64,000 bases of DNA, taken from the NCBI GenBank assembly GCA_029204225.1, contig CM055103.1:19420925-19484924 (forward strand). The letters run 5' to 3'. Shown one piece after another: positions 41,050 to 51,269 of the stretch (positions are counted from its first letter, which is position 1; each line of letters starts with the position of its first letter). A program made the translations under genes and the position numbers. The DNA comes from Diphasiastrum complanatum (Eukaryota; Streptophyta; Lycopodiopsida; Lycopodiales; Lycopodiaceae). The notes below the pieces were generated by a model that was not told the origin of the DNA, ran no database searches, and saw only the letters and a list, made by a program, of their open reading frames with translations.

Positions 41050-41518
41050 AGTTAGAAATCAGTTTTGATTTGATTCATTAGTATAAGCTCTAAAATGTGA
41101 TGATGTAATTGGTATACGGTTTATTTGGTTTACTGTATATGGTTGTGTTCAGGACGTGACCCGTTAAGATATATTGATCGGGCACTGATCCCATAGACGA
41201 CTACTTTGTTAGCCGGGTAGCCACACATAGGAAGAATTAGCCTGTACAGAGTTATTTACAGTACTTGCTATACCTTGGGGCATGTCCCAAGTTTGTCGGT
41301 CGAATTTGGCCATATTGGGTCCGACCTTAGTTTGACAAGTGGTGGCCAATTTTAGGACACCTGTCTTTTCATGCAGTTTGTGAATACTCTATATGTACAT
41401 TGTTTCTTTGTAATCTATAAACTTTTGTTGTGCCATCTTTGAGAGTTTGTGAGGAGTGGCTATGGTGATTGTGTGATGTGATCTGCATACTGCACTAGAT
41501 CCTAACAGAATTTCAACT
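41050..41518 (+). repeat. 3' LTR of the LARD-like element
   Basis: 469 bp and collinear with the 5' LTR. Most differences are transitions, plus three or four 1-bp indels. Confidence 0.9.
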
Positions 41519-42718
41519 ATATCCTGTAGTGGATCTACGATCATCATAGTCACCTCCCCAATCTGCATCCACATAGCCACACAACTCAGGTAAACCCTCA
41601 TGCTTCCTGTAAATCAAGCCATAATCTGAAGTGCCTTTCACATAACGCAAAATGCGTTTAGCTGTCTTCCAATGCGTTTCCGTAGGTGCTGCCATAAACT
41701 GACTTACAATGCCCACAACATAGCATATATCTGGTCTAGTTGTGGTAAGGTAAATCAAGCTCCCTACTAACTCCCTATACAACGTAGCATCAAATGACTG
41801 TGACTCATCAAGCTTAGAAAGCTTTTTACCTGGTTCAATAGGAGTATTCACTGGTTTGCAATCCTGCAACCTAAACCTGTGCAACAACTCTTTGACATAC
41901 CTCATTTGTGTTAAACCCACTTCGTGTCCTTTTTGTCACACCTCTACTCCAAGGCAATAATGCATCAGGCTAAGATCTGTCATCTCAAATTGTTCCATGA
42001 GGTCTTTCTTGATCATGTCTATCATCTCTTGATTATTTCCCGTAATAATCAAGTCATCAACATAAAGAACAATCAAAGCAACCATACCATCAAAGCATAA
42101 GACATATAGATTTGGATCAGAATGTGTTATCACCATCCCCTTTGAACGAAAGTAGGCATCAATCCTGCTACACCACGCTCGTGGTGCCTATTTAAGACCA
42201 TAAAGCGCTTTCTTCAAGCGACATACTTTATTTTCCTGTCCCTTCGCTACAAAGCCTTCAGGTTGATTCATGAAGACCTCTTCTTCTAACTCACCATTTA
42301 GAAAAGTAAATTTCACATCCATCTGATGCAAAGGCCAACCAAAATGTGAAGCTAAAGCAACAAGTAGACGTAGAGTATTCCACTTACATATTGGCTCAAA
42401 GGTCTCCTCATAGTCAATGCCTTTACTTTGTGCATACCCTTTGATCACCAATCTTGCCTTGTGCTTTGCTATACTTCCATCTGCATGGTACTTAGTCCTG
42501 TATACCCATTTGCAAACAATGGGTTTCTTGCCAACTGGTGGTTCTACTAAGTCCCATGTGCTATGCTTAGCAATTGACTCCATCTCCTCATCCATGGCCT
42601 TGACTTAAATGTCATCATCCTTCGCTTCACCATAAGTCAAAGGTTCTTTGCTTTGAATAATGCTAGATAAGAGAGCATAATTTGCTCCATACCTTTGCCT
42701 CTTCGGGTAGATCACTTG
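41519..42718 (-). pseudogene. Copia RT and RNase H start (right of the nested insertion)
   Basis: Read leftward: YGANYALLSSIIQSKEPLTY, MDEEMESIAKHSTWDLVEPP, VCKWVYRTKYHADGSIAKHK, QMDVKFTFLNGELEEEVFM and RRLKKALYGLK. Then IVLYVDDLIITGNN (intact YVDD box), MHYCLGVEV, the RT tail VGSLIYLTTTRPDICYVVG and the RNase H start GYVDADWGGDYDDRRSTTGY. Stops at about 42187 and 41930 and a TAA near 42606 break it. It is cut at 41518 by the LARD-like element and joined at about 42715 to gypsy protease sequence. Confidence 0.9.
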
Positions 42719-43977
42719 ATTCCGTAACGATCTGGGTCCATGTGATGTAGGACCTGTTCATCAGTTAGCACAATCTCCTTATTATAAGTTAGAGCATGTT
42801 GCCAAGGGACTAGATCATCGTCCACTGGGTTCTCAATAGGCTCCGCTGACAACCATGGTACGTTTATCATATTCACCCCAAATGTGATTGGTATGTCCAT
42901 GGTGTAACATTTGGGTGAAGATGTACTAGGTTCTGGATCTGATTCATATTGACATACCTGGTAGTCAATAGTTGCTAATGCATCTATCCATATCACGACA
43001 TTCGTCTCTGAATCATAGTGACCTCCCTTGGTTGGCCTTGGGCGATCAATCGTGTGATCTGTCGTGGATGATCCGTCATCAGCTTTGGGTGCAATAGGTT
43101 TCACCGCCCATGTGGTTGGATCAACCTGTATAGCCTGTTCTCTATTCTCGAAGGTGAGTTTTCTCGTACCCCAGTTGTGTACTACTTGCGTAGTCCTCAA
43201 CCATGGTCTTCCCAGTAAAACACGGTATGCAAATGGAGATTCAGGTGTATCCATGACTACAAAAGTAATCACAAACTGCATGTCTGCTATCTTTACAAGG
43301 ATATCGGCAACTACACCTTTTGGTTTTACACAGAATTGATCTGCCAGTTTGATGGCAAATCTTGTTGGCTTCAACCCTTGTAGACCCCATTTTTCATATA
43401 CAGTAGTGGAGATCAAATTGACACCCGATCCTCCATCTACCACTGCTGCCTTGTCCTCGTATCTCTTGTGTTTGATGGGCAAAGTGATGTTGTGTTTCTC
43501 ACTTTCCCATGCTGCTCCGATGTGGAGGACGTTACTTGTTTCTTCATAGCCCGTACAATATATGGGCTCAGGCGCTACTGGCTCCTCATCTGCTTTGGCC
43601 CATTCAGCTAGAAGCCTTTTCGCTTGTGGTGCAATCCGCAGTAGTTCTCCGAGTGGTAAACTAACACGACTTGACAATAAAAGTGTGAGCCTTTCAGTGC
43701 GTGGTTCATCGGGCTCCACCATGTGAAAAGGTGGTTCATGTTGGTGCAACCGATCATTTTGATCAGTGCGCAGTGGTGAGCCTGCTTGCGGTTCCCGTTC
43801 GACGCCAACTGGAGGTTTCGTGGGATTAACTCTTTCTTGCTCTTTTTCCTTCGCTTGTGCTTTCTGTACCCAGTGTCTTATTTTCTGGTACTGTCTTCTT
43901 TCTTCTCTCACATTCGGATATGGCGCTAAAGTTGAGGGTTGGTCGTCAGTGACCGATGGTGGTGGTGAGGGAGCCAC
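42712..43977 (-). CDS. Ty3/gypsy protease ORF (421 codons)
   Basis: An N-terminal charged Gag-derived stretch (residues 1-90) is followed by a retropepsin-like domain. VVDGGSGVNLIS lies at 179-190, with the catalytic Asp at 181, and VLLGRPWL at 253-260 is the second conserved block. Proteases of this group cut the gypsy polyprotein. D-G-G replaces the usual D-S/T-G. The C-terminal half (EQVLHHMDPDRYGIK) runs to a TGA exactly where copia RT sequence begins, so the expected gypsy RT is missing. The ORF is long and open, with codons unlike the AT-rich neighbourhood. The start at 43977 only marks where the gag frame changes; the gag is upstream. Confidence 0.85.
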   Translation of the reverse strand: MAPSPPPSVTDDQPSTLAPYPNVREERRQYQKIRHWVQKAQAKEKEQERVNPTKPPVGVEREPQAGSPLRTDQNDRLHQHEPPFHMVEPDEPRTERLTLLLSSRVSLPLGELLRIAPQAKRLLAEWAKADEEPVAPEPIYCTGYEETSNVLHIGAAWESEKHNITLPIKHKRYEDKAAVVDGGSGVNLISTTVYEKWGLQGLKPTRFAIKLADQFCVKPKGVVADILVKIADMQFVITFVVMDTPESPFAYRVLLGRPWLRTTQVVHNWGTRKLTFENREQAIQVDPTTWAVKPIAPKADDGSSTTDHTIDRPRPTKGGHYDSETNVVIWIDALATIDYQVCQYESDPEPSTSSPKCYTMDIPITFGVNMINVPWLSAEPIENPVDDDLVPWQHALTYNKEIVLTDEQVLHHMDPDRYGIK

Positions 43978-44860
43978 TTCCTTCCTCTTCTACACTCGCG
44001 TAACAGCTAACACAAGAGCGTGGAGTTGGTGTCTACCTGATGGCATCCCTGCTGGAACTGCTGGTTGCTGTATTGCAATGAAGTTAAGAGGTGCACTGGT
44101 TACAATTCTTGTAATAGAGCCCATAACCGCATTCTTGGCAAAAGGATGTATATTGTCCCTTGTAGGGACATTATGCAATTCTATGTCCTTCGCCGCATCC
44201 GTAGCAGCCGTAATTTCTTCCGCCTTGACACTGAGTTTGAGCTGCATAGGCCGCAACATATTCATTTATGGCAGGATCCATAGATGGTTCATCCGGTCCG
44301 TACCATTGTTGCTGCTCAGGTTGAGGTGGCATTTGTATCTCTAGTTCCGCTGTTGTCAGGTTTACATGGGCCACTTGTTGATTGGCTGGCCCTAGTGGAG
44401 CAAGTAAGGCCATACGCTGTGGTTGATTTGGTGCGTCGTACCTTGGTGCCGCGTTGGGTGCCCCTTGATGGTAGGGATAAGAAGTCTGATAAGGACTTCT
44501 CTTTTGTTGAACAATCCGGGGGTTGAACGGGCAAAATGCCGTATCATGCAATGTTGCATTGCACAGATGGCAAAATCTATGTGTCAGTCTCAGATTTTGC
44601 TTTAGGACTAGACACTCGTTCGCTGTATGGTTTTGCGTGCACACTCAACACCATACATTTTCTCGTCTTGGATATTGCAACTGGTTTGATTTCGGTTTGA
44701 TCACCACATGATCGAGAGTTAGGGCTGCACTGCACTCGAATCGTAGGTGTTTGACTCGTTCAATATAGTCTCGCAAGCTCTTATGTGTCCTAGTCTCACC
44801 GAGATGGAACTTTAGAATTCTCTGCGAGAGTTCTTGACCACTGGAACTGAAAATTTTGGT
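43978..44860 (-). pseudogene. Ty3/gypsy Gag with zinc knuckles
   Basis: The capsid-type segment LKFHLGETRTHKSLRDYIER (44760-44850) is followed by NHTANECLVLKQNLRL. A CCHC knuckle, CHLCNATLHDTAFC, and a second knuckle, CYGCGEGHRIA-stop-C (44171-44205), come next. A stop and frame change at the second knuckle lead to TRDNIHPFAKNAVMGSITRI. The main open pieces are 44171-44644 and 43990-44265. It is the gag of the same element as the protease. Confidence 0.82.
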
Positions 44861-45012
44861 GTCTGCGAGGGTTCACTGGTACTTTCTCGTCTTTTTTTCA
44901 CTGGGAACTCTCGCACAAGCACTTAGACATCAAACTAACTCTCGCAAGCTTCTTCTGGTCCTGGTCTCACTGAGATGGAACTTCAGAGGGCTCTGTGAGA
45001 GTTCTTATGAAG
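44764..45012 (-). repeat. Internal duplication of a gypsy gag segment
   Basis: The block at 44764-44843 (coding KFHLGETRTHKSLRD) is repeated at 44939-45012 (KFHLSETRTRRSLRE) in the same orientation, about 100 bp apart. Confidence 0.7.
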
Positions 45013-45455
45013 GTTTGAACTTTTTTGGATTTTTTCAAGGGTTTTTTGAATTTTTTTTATGATTTTTCTCCGAATTTTACAATCTGCTTGGAACTAATTC
45101 TTGTAGACTTCTATGCAGTTTTGGGACAATACCTTGGAGCTGCTGCCAGTCATGTAAGGGTTAATTCCCACTGGTTTTGGAGATATAAAAATCTGATGAG
45201 ATTTTAGGCTCTTTTTCCCTCCAAAATGCAGATTGGTGTGTTTTTGGGTTTTTTGGCCGGTTGGTTTGGGTTTCAAGCCCTTAGAGGCTGTTCAGGGCCT
45301 CCTCTACCCTCTCACACCTCCTCCGCTAGCTATGAACAGTCCAAACACCAAAAAAAATACAGAAAACTAATTCTAAACTCCCAAAAATCTATCTAAAACT
45401 GCTCTAAAAAGCAAGAAATTAGCTAAAATGCAGTTCAACTAGTTAGTGGAAACCT

Positions 45456-45474
45456 GTCCCCGGCAACGGCGCCA
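45456..45474 (-). other. Primer-binding site, tRNA-Asp type
   Basis: The minus strand reads TGGCGCCGTTGCCGGGGAC, the tRNA-Asp-complementary primer site typical of Athila/Tat-group gypsy elements. It marks the 5' end of the internal region of the gypsy element to its left. Confidence 0.92.
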
Positions 45475-46600
45475 CTATAGGGTCGAAGATCTTGCGTAGT
45501 ATAGCCCTCCAGCCTGTCAACAAGGGTTAGATCACTGGATAGGTACCTAACTATGCATAGATGCTAAATTTAGTTAGTTTCCTACTTCCTCCCTAACTCT
45601 ATTCACCACTAACACTACTCTCCCTTAACTCTACTCCTCTACACTAACATTCATCATGATTTGGGTGAAGGAAAGGGATAGAAAAGGAGAGGAAGAGAGA
45701 AGAGAAGAGAGAAAGAGAGAGAGAGAGAGATGAGATGGAGGTTAGATCAAATGCTCAATGTCATTGCTTATGGAAAAACCATAACTAGCATAACCAAAAA
45801 GCATGGGAAATGAAAATAACAAGCAATCACACCAATAGCATAAGCAAGATTGATTAGGAAATGAGGATGCTTGAGCTCTCAAAATGGTAGAGTCTCCTCC
45901 TCTCTATTAAGCATGGAAATAGTGTACAAATGGTGCCTTTTTATAAAATGGGAAAAGCCCTTGCCCCTCAATCCTATTGGCTAATATTCACATTGATCCT
46001 ATCCCTTCATCTTGGACCCAACTTGATCCAAGGGTCCACAAAAAGTACATTGGAAATCACAAGATTCATGTGAGTCCAAAATTGGACCCAACTCTAAAAA
46101 GTAAACTCTAAATTTAGAATTGACTTTGGGCCTCAAGTTTTATTTTAATTACAAAGGGCCCAAGTCTATTATTTTATTTACATCTTCACTTGCGTGCTCA
46201 TTGGGCCATGGGCTTATACACGCAGGATGCCATGCCCTCGCAACACATTTTATTGGATGATTTTATTTATTTACACTTTGTTGGGAATACCCCCAACAAG
46301 GATTCGCACTTATTATTCTACTGTACACTGTACTATGGCGGGGCCCACTAGTAAAGGCTTGGCCAACAGTATTTTAAGTGGTGGGACCCACTTATTTATT
46401 ATTGTGCATGAAATACCCACAACAGGATCCACGACCCAAAGTAGTGCCGGTCCCTCAGCACTAGGCTGCAATTGTCGTGAAGGGGCACTGTTGTCGGTTC
46501 TTTTATTGCTGGGACATGGGTGCTTCAGGAAAAACGTGGATAGAATTCGCTTACGTAAAACCTGAGGCTTTATTGGTTGTTGATCAGCAAGAACCTAGAC
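45475..46600 (-). repeat. 5' LTR of the gypsy element (right limit uncertain)
   Basis: It adjoins the tRNA-Asp primer site. On the minus strand it has a TTTATAAAAAGG TATA-like box (about 45938-45950). A GA-rich stretch lies at 45680-45735. No partner LTR is visible, because the 3' half of the element has been replaced by copia sequence. The right boundary is a guess. Confidence 0.55.
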
Positions 46601-46713
46601 TTGCCAGATTTTTAATAACACCCATAAGGGTCTGGTGGCCATATTAGATAACCTTGTTCATTGACAATTGGGTAGTCAAGGCATTCCATCGGAGGATTCC
46701 AAGATAGATCTTG

Positions 46714-48195
46714 CTAATATAATGGATTCTCATAGATCGGCGCAACTGGTCCCAATGTCATAGATTCTCCCAAATTGTAAGGTAGATATGACGTGCTAGC
46801 TTGACTTTCTTGTTTGTCCAGGTATTCAAGGTATGCCATAACATGACGACTTTCCTCAGCAGTCAATATCATAGATTGAGGACAAGGCTTTGTCATTGTA
46901 GGCATTGGTGCTTGCTGTACTGGAGGCCTATTTGGCTTGGATTCCCTAGATTTGGCCTTTGAAAAATGGATATACCTAGATTTGGCATTAGTTTGGGCTG
47001 CTACATTATGGAACAATGAGACTTTGGTTGAATCTTGCTCATTGAGAGACAATCATCAACTTTAGTCTTCCCTTGGTCATTGCACTTCCCCGTTGAAGGC
47101 TGCATGATGGCACTTTTCCTTGGATCTTGTGCTGAATTGCCTTCAAGTTGCCATGTTGACGCTAGTCCCCTTTGTAATTCATCACTAAGAATTCTTTGCA
47201 GTGATTGCGCCAAGAGACTTGGTAAAATCCGTTGAACTTCGTCAGATGCCAATTTCTTGACTTCCTCAGTTACCATTGGCGTGATGGATTCTACCATCTC
47301 TGTCTTCTATGATGGTTTTACTTGTTTGCCCGAGGGTATCTTTGCGTACTTTGGGACTTTTGCCAGATTGTCCTCTTTGTCACTCGTTCCATACCCCGGT
47401 GGCACCAAGATTTTTCTTTTATAGTGCGTTCGAGCTGGAAGGGTCACCACAGGTGCATGTCGGTCTACATAGGCCAAATGCCTCCTGGCTATTTGTGAAT
47501 TTCTCATCAGGAAATCTCGACATGGATGATTAACTCCGCATTGTGAACATGAGGGATCAAATGTTGATGGATCCCCTCGATGTGGACATTCAGCACGACG
47601 GTGTTTTCTTCCGCATCCATAGCACCTAATTGAGTGCAGTATGCCATCGCCTCTAAGTTGATAGGCATACACTGGTAACAGATTTCCCTTTGTATCTTCA
47701 ACAAAATAGACTGGTAAGCTGTTATGGTCCTCCATTGAGTTCGGTGACATGTAAGAGGATATAACCAAAACTTCTACCTTGCCACTGTTTGTTGAAAAAA
47801 CTCGTGATTTAGATGGATCAATCTGACATCCATCCTTCTGGTGAGCTCCTTGTTGGCTTGATTCTGCTTTTGACTGTTGAACCGCTGGATCTTGCTATTG
47901 ACGAACTTGTTGCTCTGTATTTTGTCCTTTTGATAAGCACGGATTCTTGATTGGACACCTAGTACTTGGATGGTCTCCAAAGTAGAAGGTACATTCGTCC
48001 TTTTCAAGAAACTTAATAGAGCGAGCATAAGCTTGTTGACAGCTTGAAATGCAAGGTTCTTGGTCTTCCGCTGCACTTGATCTGCTTGACCTTGCTGCAC
48101 TTTGTTGCCTTGCATGGGGTTCCATAGGTGTAGTCTCGGATTGTTTCATCAGGGAACTTTTTTAATTTCGATAATCCTACAAGGGCGGTCTCCAT
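46714..48195 (-). pseudogene. Second Ty3/gypsy Gag, different family
   Basis: Read leftward are ALVGLSKLKKFPDETIRDY and ECTFYFGDHPSTRCPIKNPC. An open 153-codon frame (47307-47768) follows, with two cysteine clusters, CYGCGRKHRRAEC (zinc knuckle) and CSQCGVNHPC. Then come MVTEEVKKLASDEVQRILPS (47001-47297) and AEESRHVMAYLEYLD (46714-47052). The pieces are in different frames. The knuckle and low-complexity tail point to a retroelement Gag; I cannot name the clade. No pol follows. Confidence 0.6.
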
Positions 48196-48630
48196 AGTTC
48201 AACACTAGAATGTCACAAAGTAGCTAGTTGGTGAATTGCTTCAAGGTTTGCTCAATGACTCTGGTGTTCCAAATTTTTTTTTTTTGTGGGAGATGTAGAA
48301 GAAGAAGATGAGAAGAGAATCGGTAAATGGTGGATCAGTATGGATGAGAACAGAGACAGAAATGGATTTATCTAACAGAGATGGAGATAGAAGATGGAAT
48401 AGAGATGGGACAGAAGAATGATGGATGGATAGTGGTTGATGTGGAGGGAACTCATCGGCTTGATCTTAGGTTCATTCACTCGATTCAGTCCAGGGATGTT
48501 GGACCTTGATGGATAATGTGACTGCTGTTGGGAGTCGGGTGGTGCTCCGATACGAATGATGAGAATCGTGAGAAGGAAATTCACAAAACATTCGCGACTC
48601 TCTTTTGAGATTCGAGTTCAGATGCGTTCG

Positions 48631-48643
48631 CTGGGCACTACCA
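48631..48643 (-). other. Candidate primer-binding site of the second gypsy
   Basis: The minus strand has ...GTGTTTCA, then AC, then TGGTAGTGCCCAG. The CA-spacer-TGG layout fits an LTR/primer junction, with the LTR beginning at 48646. I do not recognise the tRNA. Confidence 0.45.
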
Positions 48644-49144
48644 GTTGAAACACTCCTACAATCCTCCAGAGGGTAGTCAAGTACTAGTGATCTACATTCA
48701 TAAAATTAATATAGAATTCGACTTCATTTCAATCAAGGTGCGAAATTCAAAGGGAACAAGAAAAATCAGACATATTAAAATAAACAGCATAAGCATTCGA
48801 CATCCAAAATCAGACACAACCAAAAAAAAAATAAAATCTATATTGATTTTCTTTGATTTCTTCAGGGGCACTGCATGCGAATCCACGTAGTGCGTTGGCG
48901 TGAGAGAAACACAGTTCTCTCATGAGTAGCAGTCTCGCTTCACTATCGGACAGTGGATCTTCTGATCCTAGACAGAGTTGTCTTCTCACATGCAGACGAA
49001 ACTTCTGTCTGTGTTCGTCTTTTTGCTTACTAGAATCAGACTGCTTCTTGTATGTTCTTGCTTACTTGGTTACACACTGTGTATCCTATATGATATATGT
49101 CAAGTATTATTCAGTAAGTACAGTCTCTCTATGCAAATCTAAGA

Positions 49145-49545
49145 TTAGAGTGATTAACCATCTACAACTAACCAGAGAATTACAAGAGTGACAGTTTAGC
49201 CACGACCTAGGGAGTATCTGCTGACGTCATGCCATCAAGTCAGATCTCTGTACTTCTGATACTTGCGTGATTTATGGTGGTACTCCTTGGAGCGTGAGGA
49301 CAGAACAAGTTTCATTTCCACCGTTGGATTCGTTTACCTCGTCCGCCTTTCTCTCGTATAGGACCGCAAGGGAATCTCGTTCGTGGATCGTTCGGGTTTG
49401 CGAACCATTGGTCTTTGTCTTCGTTGACTTTCGTGTTCGCAAAACTGTTCGTGTTTCGTGTCTTCAGATGTTCGAGTTCGCGAACATGTTCGTTAGACGA
49501 GGGGCTGTAAGCTAGCAAGGCTTTGTATTGCCCTTAAAATCGTGA
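49145..49545 (+). repeat. LTR-like repeat, copy a
   Basis: Contains ATTACAAGAG, then TCTGCTGA, GAGATTTGTACTT-like, multiple TTCGTG/GCGAAC phrases and AAGCTAGCA..GCTTTG. The same series occurs in order at 51270-51560. Confidence 0.65.
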
Positions 49546-49925
49546 AAGTGTCTTTTGGCAAAACACGAAGGTCTGCAGTGTGAAGGCACCATGCAATGGG
49601 TAGAAGGCATCTAATGCACGAACAACAAGAGAATGTCAAACGATACGAAACTCTTCGCGCTCCAAAGGACCAAGAAGATCAAACAAGTACCATGAAATAT
49701 AGCTTCCTGATATGATATGATGATGTCAGCAGAAGAGCGTTAGGACGTGCCTAATCCGTCGCTCTTGTAATCTGAGATTAGTAAAAGATTGTTTAATCTA
49801 TCTAATCAGAAATGTTACTTTGAATATATGTATTGCTAGATGCATCAAGATAAAGATAGTCACGAACACAGAATAGACAGAACTGTAAAAGTATGAGATA
49901 GCTCCAGAGTGAGTTTACGAATTAG

Positions 49926-50008
49926 CAGTAGCTAGTCATATTATTCGTGAGAGAGAACATCTCTCTCGTGCCAACGAGATGATCTGGAAAATAGACAGCG
50001 CTCAAGAA
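49926..50008 (+). repeat. Dispersed LTR-like repeat, copy 2
   Basis: Matches 18600-18715: GCAGTAGCTAGT, GAGAGAACATCTCTCTCGTG, GATCTGGAAAATAGACAGCG. It lies about 290 bp upstream of a primer site, as the end of an LTR would. Confidence 0.65.
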
Positions 50009-50292
50009 AAATATTGTAAATTCAGTTTTGATAATAGAAGCAATTTTCTCAATGCTCTGTTCTATGATGTGTATGATCCGCAATATTGGAATGCATGCTA
50101 GCAATAAATAGAATTCCGTTGTTGTTTTACTCAACATTATCTACTGTTTACAAGTATAATTTTACAACAGATCCTCATAAGCAATCTGGGGCTTGGAAGA
50201 GAATTAGACCGCAATTAGTAGCAGTAGTTACTCCTGCCAAGTCGGCTCTATTTGGCCTTCATCGGGTTTCGTTTTGTTTCGATTCCCATCAG

Positions 50293-50341
50293 TGGTATTA
50301 GAGCTCGATTCGCTTCGACTCTGCATCAGTGGTATCAGAGC
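50293..50341 (+). other. Two tandem initiator tRNA-Met primer sites
   Basis: TGGTATTAGAGC (50293-50304) and TGGTATCAGAGC (50330-50341) lie 37 bp apart, each preceded by CATCAG. The LTR to the left would end at about 50290. Confidence 0.75.
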
Positions 50342-51140
50342 CCTGCCTGATTCCTTTAGGCTATGGCACCATTCAATCAAAGATTGTGTGATCCTTGACT
50401 CCTCATGATCAAACTTCCTAGCATGGAAGGTGAAGACTTCTCTCATACTGAAAGGAGAAGGTCTATGGCCCTGGATTGATGGCACAAAAGAATTATGGAA
50501 TCATTATGAGTACTTTTTTACAACAATATTTGAAAAGAGATTTAAATTACATCATTCCAAAACACATCGAGATTAATAGTGTCGTTTCTAAACTTTATTC
50601 TAGTTGGTTTAAACTTATGAAATTGATGTTTGAATACGAACTTCTAGAAGAGGATATTGTGAACAAACACGCTGTGTTTTGTAGAAATGATGCCCTAGAT
50701 TTTCTTAAGAATAGGAACAAGCTCCACATCAAGACTGTTTCTCCTTCTAAATTAGAAGCGTAGGACCAACCAAATGTAATATCATAAAAGGAATCATGAA
50801 TGACACCAAACAATTGTAGCAAAACGTGTGCAAAAAACTACTTCACATGGATAGCTTCAAGAATACTATCGTGATAAAGTAAACATAAAAAGATCATCTC
50901 CTTGTCTTTGTCAGTGCTGAGCTGGAAGCGACCAATCGAATTTGTAATTACTTTCCTCTTATCCAATGAATCAGAATCTTGCATCCATGTCAATTCCTAT
51001 AGAAAGAAGTTTAACTTTTTTACTGGTAAGTCACTTTTTGAGCTATTGCCTTGTTCTTCTTTATCCTTGTTTGATGTGAATTCTCTTCTTTTACCCATGC
51101 CTTGCCTCGAGATAACTGAACTTGGATTGTTAAGGGTGAA
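50342..51140 (+). other. Internal region of a small retroelement, with a 95-codon ORF
   Basis: Between the primer sites and the second LTR-like copy lies only ~0.8 kb. The ORF at 50476-50763 (MMAQKNYGIIMSTFLQQYLK..., then FEYELLEEDIVNKHAVF) has no recognised domain and could be a gag remnant. No RT or integrase is present, so the element resembles a TRIM or a deletion derivative. Confidence 0.45.
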
Positions 51141-51269
51141 AGAATGACTTCTTTTATTGGTGTTATGAAAGTATCTGTCATGAAGTGTGGAAGAGTTTGG
51201 TCCTTTTACGAGATATATTTCGTGAACTTTTTCGTGTCGCTTCGAGTAACATTCTTGATCAAACAGATT

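Larger units (their letters stand above)
35969..41518 (+). mobile_element. Non-autonomous LTR retrotransposon (LARD-like), nested in a copia
   Basis: The 5550-bp element has direct LTRs of 470 and 469 bp (35969-36438, 41050-41518), an initiator tRNA-Met primer site (36439-36450) and a polypurine tract (41036-41049). The ~4.6 kb between them shows no gag, protease, RT, integrase or RNase H motif in any frame; the longest ORFs are ~120 codons without domains. By eye the LTRs differ at roughly 26 sites, about 94% identity. It is inserted between codons of a copia RNase H. Target copies are CATAC (left) and TATAT (right) against an expected CATAT, so a 5-bp duplication with later changes is plausible. 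Large retrotransposon derivatives of this kind depend on proteins supplied in trans. Confidence 0.88.

Noticed and set aside
43766-44344. 192-codon plus-strand ORF
   Set aside because: It is antisense to the gypsy gag-protease, whose domains on the minus strand explain the open frame.
46194-46565. 123-codon plus-strand ORF
   Set aside because: It lies within the gypsy LTR and has no recognisable domain.
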